From an uncultured Microcoleaceae cyanobacterium (lineage in GTDB: Bacteria > Cyanobacteriota > Cyanobacteriia > Cyanobacteriales > Microcoleaceae): a DNA stretch of 9,479 nucleotides. The stretch covers positions 1 through 9,479 of the forward strand of contig CALKCV010000541.1 in NCBI GenBank assembly GCA_938083405.1, given 5' to 3'. The notes below the pieces were generated by a model, which saw only the letters and a program-made list of their open reading frames with translations, had not been told where the DNA came from and made no database searches. This document shows, in pieces, positions 5,644 through 9,479 of the stretch (the stretch's first letter is position 1; every line of letters begins with the position of its first letter). Position numbers and translations under genes: made by a program.

Positions 5644-7176
5644 TCAGACAATATAAGGAGAATTAATCGAAGCTACCCGTCCCCCAACGACCAAAGCTTG
5701 ATAGATGATAGCTGAAACTTCAGCCCGGGTAATATTGTCTTTGGGTTCGAGGCGATCGCGTCGTGGATAGTTCACCACCATACCCTTCTCAGTGGCAGTA
5801 GCTATCTCGTCAAGGGCATAACTTGAAATCTGGGCGCGGTCTTCATAGATCCATAAGAAACTAGAAAAACCCCCACTCAGTTCCAAACCGCTAATAGTAG
5901 CGACAATAGACTGTTCCCGAGTTAAATAATCTTGAGGACGAAAGGTAAGATCTGGATACCCAGACAAAAACCCTGCCTTATTCGCAGTCTCAATAACTCC
6001 TTTAGCCCAAAAATCCGATGCCACATCTTTAAAATTAGTAGCCTGCCGCTTAGGAGACATATTAAAAGCCCTCGCTACTAAAGCCGCAAACTCCGCCCGG
6101 TTTAACTGATTATCGGGCCTAAAGGTACGGTCTGGATAGCCGTTAATAATGCCCATACGAGCCAACCCTTCAATAAATCGCTCGGCCCAATGTCCGCTAA
6201 CATCTGTTAGAGGGCCGCTAAGTATTGGGGTAGGAGTCGGGGTTGGAGTCGGTCCCGGAGTTTGAGTCGGTCCCGGAGTTGGAGTCGGTCCCGGAGTTGG
6301 AGTGGGAACGCTAGTCGGTTCAAAAGCCACATTTCCTTTTACCCGGGTAGGATTCAACTGATTTCCTACAGAAACCAGCTTGAAAATACTAGCATTTTGC
6401 AGATCGTAAGCACCGTTAGACTCGAAGACATTACCACCTGCATCTTCACCCTTACCCAAATCTGGCAGGGTTTTACCGATGGCCGTCAGACCATCTTGCT
6501 CGTTCTTTTCGATACGGTTATTGCGCAGGACCGGTCTTGCTTCCCCAGACAGAACTATACCGCTGCGATTTCCCGTTACCTGATTGTCAATAATTAGAGG
6601 GGCTGCATTATCTTGAATCGCAAGACCGTAACCGGTCTGTTGGAAAATATTAGCTCGTACTTCGCCTTTAGCATTTCCTGCCATAGCCAAACCGTTACCA
6701 TCATTATTACTAAATAGATTTTCGGTAATGACTGGGTTGGCATCTCCGGTAGCAAAAACTCCTTCGCGCTTGCATTCAGTTAAAGTACATTTAGTTAAAG
6801 TGCCTTTACTAGATTCAAACCAGACTCCAGTGCCGCGAATTTGGTTATTAGTAACGGTAACTCCTCCCAAGTAGCCATCGTCCTTTAAACGAAGGGTTAT
6901 GTTTTGGCGGGCAACGCTGGGACTAATATAAGTACCGCTACCTTTAATCAGAATGCCGCTGCCTTTGGTAGATTCGTTGCCCACCACTTTTACCCCAGAG
7001 GGAATTAGTAGGGGAAAGCTTTCGCCTCCTTGGGAACTGTAGGTTCCCTGTTCTAGTTGAACGGTGGTTCCAGATGTTGCTTGCTGGAGGGCCCTGGCGA
7101 TGGTTTTAAAGGGAGAAGACTGACTCCCATTATTAGAATCTTTGCCTGTATTGGGGTTGACGTAAAGTGTTGCCAT
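5644..7176 (-). CDS. DUF1565 beta-helix protein with three SLH domains
   Basis: Likely a cell-surface protein of 510 residues; ligand and activity unknown. Residues 2-270 are a DUF1565/right-handed beta-helix domain: it opens YVNPNTGKDSNNGSQSSPFKT, then has repeated N/G-rich turns such as NNDGNGLAMAGNA and NRSGIVLSGEARPVLRNN, typical of pectate-lyase-like coils. A Pro/Thr linker (about 288-316) built of GPTPTP units follows. Three SLH domains fill 319-510, each with an aromatic/GYPD-type core: HWAERFIEGL...NGYPDRTFRP, DFWAKGVIE...SGYPDLTFRP, and a weaker third (VVNYPRRDRLEP). SLH domains bind cell-wall polymers. Oddly, no signal peptide is visible: the start ATG at 7176 is preceded in frame by a TAA (7204-7206), and the beta-helix begins at residue 2. 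It has its own terminator and stands alone. Confidence 0.88.
   Translation of the reverse strand: MATLYVNPNTGKDSNNGSQSSPFKTIARALQQATSGTTVQLEQGTYSSQGGESFPLLIPSGVKVVGNESTKGSGILIKGSGTYISPSVARQNITLRLKDDGYLGGVTVTNNQIRGTGVWFESSKGTLTKCTLTECKREGVFATGDANPVITENLFSNNDGNGLAMAGNAKGEVRANIFQQTGYGLAIQDNAAPLIIDNQVTGNRSGIVLSGEARPVLRNNRIEKNEQDGLTAIGKTLPDLGKGEDAGGNVFESNGAYDLQNASIFKLVSVGNQLNPTRVKGNVAFEPTSVPTPTPGPTPTPGPTQTPGPTPTPTPTPILSGPLTDVSGHWAERFIEGLARMGIINGYPDRTFRPDNQLNRAEFAALVARAFNMSPKRQATNFKDVASDFWAKGVIETANKAGFLSGYPDLTFRPQDYLTREQSIVATISGLELSGGFSSFLWIYEDRAQISSYALDEIATATEKGMVVNYPRRDRLEPKDNITRAEVSAIIYQALVVGGRVASINSPYIV
6243..6296 (-). repeat. 18-nt minisatellite encoding the Pro/Thr linker
   Basis: Three tandem 18-nt units (6243-6260, 6261-6278, 6279-6296) differ at one base (T for G at 6263). 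That base changes one GPTPTP to GPTQTP. Partial units extend to about 6228 on one side and 6307 on the other. A whole number of codons per unit means copy-number change would only lengthen or shorten the linker. Confidence 0.9.
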
Positions 7177-7581
7177 TGTTTTGGTGGTGGTTGTTTTTTT
7201 AATTTAGATGGATTTAATGATTAAGCATTCAAAGGGATTAAAGTAACCTTTGAGGGGAAATTAGAGGAGTCTAAACTAGATTAACTGGCCCATTATCTGC
7301 TCCCGAATGGAACCGATTTAATCTTAAAATTATGGTGGAGTTTTATCCATCTCTCTATGGTTGAAAAAGACAGATCGATAACTATTCTCTTGAATAACTG
7401 CTGTTCTAGGCTTTCAGGCCATCGCCTTTCTATGCTTCTTTACTATTTAATACCACTACGACAAAGTGGCACTAAGCCTTTAGCAACCATAGAACGTTGC
7501 TTCGATCGTAGGAACAAGCGGGACTTTTTCAAAAAATAAGCAAATCTTGGTCAAGCTTACAGTTACCACAGTAGTTATTGT

Positions 7582-7609
7582 TTGTCAAGTAGAATTTTCA
7601 TTTTATTAT
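7582..7609 (+). promoter_or_regulatory. Candidate sigma-70 promoter for the ABC exporter
   Basis: TTGTCA (7582-7587) and TATTAT (7604-7609) each match the consensus at five of six positions and are 16 nt apart. Transcription would start near 7616, about 80 nt before the ATG, and would pass through the heptamer run. Such matches are common in A/T-rich DNA, so confidence is low. Confidence 0.35.
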
Positions 7610-7633
7610 TAAACTGTGGAAAATGGCTGATGG

Positions 7634-7654
7634 CTAATTGCTAATTGCTAATTG
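7634..7654. repeat. CTAATTG heptamer array before the ABC gene
   Basis: Three perfect CTAATTG units, with degenerate copies continuing to about 7686 (CAATTCCTAATTGCC). This is a C/G-containing relative of the ATTAATT heptamers elsewhere in the window. The degenerate end reaches within 10 nt of the ATG at 7696 and supplies an in-frame TTG at 7681. Confidence 0.8.
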
Positions 7655-7695
7655 CCTTTTTTCCGATTCCCAATTCCTAATTGCCTAAAAAATTT

Positions 7696-9183
7696 ATGAT
7701 AGAAGTAGAACATTTAAGTAAGTTTTACGGTTCTTCCAGTGCTATAAAAAATGTTTCTTTCACTGTCCAACAAGGAGAAATTTTGGGATTTTTAGGCCCT
7801 AATGGTGCTGGAAAAACTACTACTATGCGGATTTTGTCTGGCTATTTGCCGGCTAGTAGCGGTAGGGCGAAAATCGCTGGTTATGAGGTTCACGAAAATT
7901 CGATGGCAGTCCGACAATTGATTGGATATTTGCCAGAGACTCCGCCACTATATCCAGAGATGACTGTGGAAGGTTTTTTGTATTTCGTAACTAGAATTAA
8001 ACGAGTAGCGGCGGGCGATCGCGATAGTCGAGTTCGATTAACTATAGAAAGATGCGGTTTGGAGGAAAAACGGAAGGTTTTAATCCGCAAACTTTCTAAA
8101 GGATTTCGCCAAAGGGTAGGAATTGCTCAAGCTTTGGTACACGACCCCCAGGTTATTATTTTAGACGAACCTACGGTGGGTCTCGACCCCAGACAAATTA
8201 TCGAAATTCGCAATTTAATTAAAAGTTTGGCTGAAGAACATACTATTATTTTATCGACTCATATTCTCCCAGAAGTCAGCATGACTTGTAACCGAGTTGC
8301 TATTATTAATCGCGGTGAAATTGTGGCGACGGGAACGCCGGAGGAGATGAGGGCTAAACTGGCTGGCGATGGTGGTTACGAACTTGAAATAGAAGGAGAA
8401 ATAGATGCCCTAGAACGAGGGGTGAATTTATTAGAGGGTTTGTCGGCTGTTGTTTCTTTACAACGAGGTGAAATTTTTGAAGATAATTCTGGCAAACATC
8501 GCTTGAAAGTTAAGATTAAATCTAAGCAGGAAATAGACTATGGCGGAGAAATTACGGCGGCTATAGTTTCTTCTGGTTTGCGTTTGTGCGAGTTGCGCCG
8601 AAGTCAAGCTAGTTTGGAAGAGGTATTTTTGGATTTGACTTCTGTTAAGGATGAAAAGAAGACTGAGGGGGATGATGAGAATATAGGGTTAGCAACGGAT
8701 GATGTAACGGATTTAACGGATGGTTTGTTGGTTGAGAAAAAGCCGATTGATTCGGAGAAGGTAGAGGGGCGATCGCCGACAATTAAGTATGAAGAAACAG
8801 AGTTGGCAACTGATTTTGTAACGGATTTAACGGATGGTTTGTTGGTTGAGAAAAAGCCGATTGATTCGGAGAATTTTAGGGAGATAAACGCGAGTCTGGA
8901 AGTAACTGGAACTGAGAAAGTTATGGAGAAGGAGGAGGAAGAAATAGGCGATCGCTCTCCAGAAATTAAAGAGGAAAAACCGGAGTTAGCAGCGGATTTT
9001 GTAACGGATATAACGGATATAACGGATGATTCAATGGTGACTAAAGAAGGGGAGGAAACTGACAGAAATCGGAAAGTAATTGATAAGAAAAAAAAGAAAA
9101 ATAACTTGTTAACTAAGTTTTTACCATCTTTCGGTATCAAAAATAACGACGACAGAGATGATAAGGGTTCTCCAAAGAAATAA
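7696..9183 (+). CDS. ABC-2 type exporter ATP-binding protein with repeat-bearing tail
   Basis: The ATPase of an ABC exporter, paired with the permease that follows; substrate unknown. Numbering from the ATG at 7696: Walker A GPNGAGKTT at 34-42, signature LSKGFRQR at 133-140, then Walker B VIILDEPTVGLDP and the H-loop STHIL. The GYLPETPPLYPEMTV stretch and the LEEVFLDLT ending (307-315) are typical of GldA-like ABC-2 ATPases, which normally stop soon after that point. This one continues for about 180 residues, rich in Asp, Glu, Lys and Thr, with a duplicated 38-residue unit and a degenerate third copy, and ends in a basic patch (KKKKK, 456-480 region) plus a short hydrophobic bit (LLTKFLPSFGI). 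A TTG at 7681 could add five residues, but it lies in repeat DNA and homologues usually begin MIEVEHLSK, so I prefer 7696. Confidence 0.93.
   Translation: MIEVEHLSKFYGSSSAIKNVSFTVQQGEILGFLGPNGAGKTTTMRILSGYLPASSGRAKIAGYEVHENSMAVRQLIGYLPETPPLYPEMTVEGFLYFVTRIKRVAAGDRDSRVRLTIERCGLEEKRKVLIRKLSKGFRQRVGIAQALVHDPQVIILDEPTVGLDPRQIIEIRNLIKSLAEEHTIILSTHILPEVSMTCNRVAIINRGEIVATGTPEEMRAKLAGDGGYELEIEGEIDALERGVNLLEGLSAVVSLQRGEIFEDNSGKHRLKVKIKSKQEIDYGGEITAAIVSSGLRLCELRRSQASLEEVFLDLTSVKDEKKTEGDDENIGLATDDVTDLTDGLLVEKKPIDSEKVEGRSPTIKYEETELATDFVTDLTDGLLVEKKPIDSENFREINASLEVTGTEKVMEKEEEEIGDRSPEIKEEKPELAADFVTDITDITDDSMVTKEGEETDRNRKVIDKKKKKNNLLTKFLPSFGIKNNDDRDDKGSPKK
8703..9032 (+). repeat. Intragenic direct repeats in the ABC ATPase tail
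   Basis: The 57 nt at 8703-8759 are repeated without change at 8817-8873, an offset of 114 nt (38 codons), so the frame is kept. Both encode VTDLTDGLLVEKKPIDSE. A third, degenerate copy (about 8983-9032) reads ELAADFVTDITDITDD. Units two and three also share a RSPxIKxE lead-in that overlaps a HIP1 site. Confidence 0.95.
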
Positions 9184-9193
9184 TGAAACTGTA

Positions 9194-9217
9194 GGTTGTG
9201 CGGACCTCCGTGGAACC
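9194..9217 (+). repeat. Weak imperfect hairpin after the ABC ATPase
   Basis: GGTT...GCGG and CCGT...AACC can pair across a short loop with a 2-nt internal mismatch. The surrounding TGTAGGTTG...AACCCAACA resembles a palindromic repeat common between cyanobacterial genes, here degraded. It is probably not a strong terminator, since the permease gene should be co-transcribed. Confidence 0.3.
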
Positions 9218-9294
9218 CAACAAGACTATTTCATTTGGGGAAACTTTATTTTGGGGATATCCCTAGAAAAACTAAAAACTGTCTTCCAAAACTA

Positions 9295-9335
9295 AGCAAT
9301 TAACAACTAACAATTAGCAACTAAAAATCAACAAA
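9295..9335. repeat. Degenerate heptamers up to the permease start
   Basis: Successive 7-nt units AGCAATT, AACAACT, AACAATT, AGCAACT, then decayed AAAAATC and AACAAA, end exactly at the permease ATG. The period is the same as in the A/T-only arrays. No Shine-Dalgarno is visible, so the start of translation sits in repeat-derived DNA. Confidence 0.65.
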
Positions 9336-9479
9336 ATGCTAGTAATAATTAGCAACATCATCGCAATTTACCGTAAAGAACTCCAGGGATATTTTGCCTC
9401 GCCTTATGCCTACGCGATCGCTGGTTTTTTCTGGCTGTTATCGGGATTTTTCTTAATAGCGATCGTCATCGGCCCCGAA
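9336..9479 (+). CDS. ABC-2 type permease, N-terminal fragment (cut by window edge)
   Basis: The first 48 codons of the membrane partner of the preceding ATPase. It starts MLVIISNIIAIYRKEL, a short amphipathic cytoplasmic stretch ending in the RKEL motif usual for ABC-2 permeases. It continues QGYFASPYAYAIAGFFWLLSGFFLIAIVIG, where about residues 24-45 form the first membrane helix. The KEL-x-x-YFxSPxAY pattern is that of GldF-like permeases. The start is ATG at 9336, 152 nt after the ATPase stop, with degenerate heptamers in between and no Shine-Dalgarno. The reading frame is open to the window edge, so the length cannot be judged. In many cyanobacteria such a pair is followed by a GldG-like gene; that lies outside this window and is inference. 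Confidence 0.85.
   Translation, partial: MLVIISNIIAIYRKELQGYFASPYAYAIAGFFWLLSGFFLIAIVIGPE

Larger units (their letters stand above)
7177..7695. other. Divergent spacer between SLH and ABC genes
   Basis: About 520 nt with no gene I can support. Near the SLH side it holds a small hairpin, TCAAAGG (7229-7235) with CCTTTGA (7247-7253). A 60-codon open frame at 7357-7539 has no RBS and no recognisable protein character. A plausible promoter for the ABC gene lies at 7582-7609, followed by CTAATTG heptamers. The SLH mRNA leader (C/A-rich, ACCACCACC before the ATG) lacks a Shine-Dalgarno. Confidence 0.65.

Noticed and set aside
5184..7176. psb28 and the SLH gene as one operon
   Set aside because: A perfect 13-bp hairpin lies between them and their functions do not relate.
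7357..7539. 60-codon open frame in the SLH/ABC spacer
   Set aside because: No ribosome-binding site, no recognisable motif, and a composition (many Arg, Cys, Leu in mixed order) that looks like translated non-coding DNA. Kept only as part of the spacer.
7681..7695. TTG at 7681 as the ABC ATPase start
   Set aside because: It lies inside repeat-derived DNA and adds PKKF before the usual MIEVEHLSK opening, so the ATG at 7696 is preferred.
8604..9140. 178-codon open frame antisense to the ABC ATPase tail
   Set aside because: Its Ser/Val/Phe-rich, repetitive product is the mirror of the Asp/Glu/Lys repeats on the plus strand. The open frame is a by-product of the repeat composition.

Overview
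The window comes from a cyanobacterium, most likely a filamentous oscillatorialean (Oscillatoria, Microcoleus or Phormidium type). Three things point this way. There are about 14 copies of the HIP1 octamer GCGATCGC in 9.5 kb. There is a Psb28 photosystem II assembly factor and a Ctp protease of the family that contains the D1-processing enzyme. The intergenic DNA is full of 7-nt tandem repeats (AATTAAT/ATTAATT and relatives) and short palindromes of the kind that litter these genomes. The genus is inference; the phylum is secure.

Layout, left to right. A heptamer array opens the window. Next is an RsuA/RluE-type 23S rRNA pseudouridine synthase (80-673, +), which converges on a membrane-anchored YdcF/DUF218 protein (838-1575, -) across a 21-bp perfect inverted repeat. 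A conserved-looking membrane-anchored protein of unknown function (1709-2515, -) follows, and two palindromes separate it from the YdcF gene. After a 0.5-kb non-coding stretch comes a secreted S41 processing protease, best called CtpB (3012-4319, +). It converges on a MoaB-like molybdopterin protein (4583-5089, -). These two genes are separated by an unusual spacer: each stop codon lies in or at the edge of a 6-unit heptamer array, the two arrays are inverted relative to each other, and hairpins lie between them. psb28 (5184-5519, -) lies upstream of moaB on the same strand. A strong hairpin then precedes it, marking the end of a DUF1565/SLH surface-type protein (5644-7176, -). A 0.5-kb divergent spacer leads to an ABC-2 exporter: the ATPase (7696-9183, +) and the first 48 codons of its permease (9336 to the window edge).

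How the genes relate. This is mostly ordinary chromosome, not an accessory island. I see no phage, transposase, CRISPR, toxin-antitoxin or tRNA/rRNA gene. Two genes concern photosystem II or lumenal/periplasmic proteostasis (psb28, and the ctpB-family protease), but they are not in one operon. The last two genes clearly form one transporter. The others are unrelated housekeeping genes.

The features most worth a second look are: (i) the ABC ATPase's extra ~180-residue acidic C-terminal tail, built from a recently duplicated 38-residue unit; (ii) the SLH protein with no visible signal peptide, where an in-frame stop rules out a longer N-terminus; (iii) heptamer arrays that supply or abut stop and start codons; and (iv) the structured ctpB/moaB spacer. 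I do not see a convincing, wholly new biological system here.
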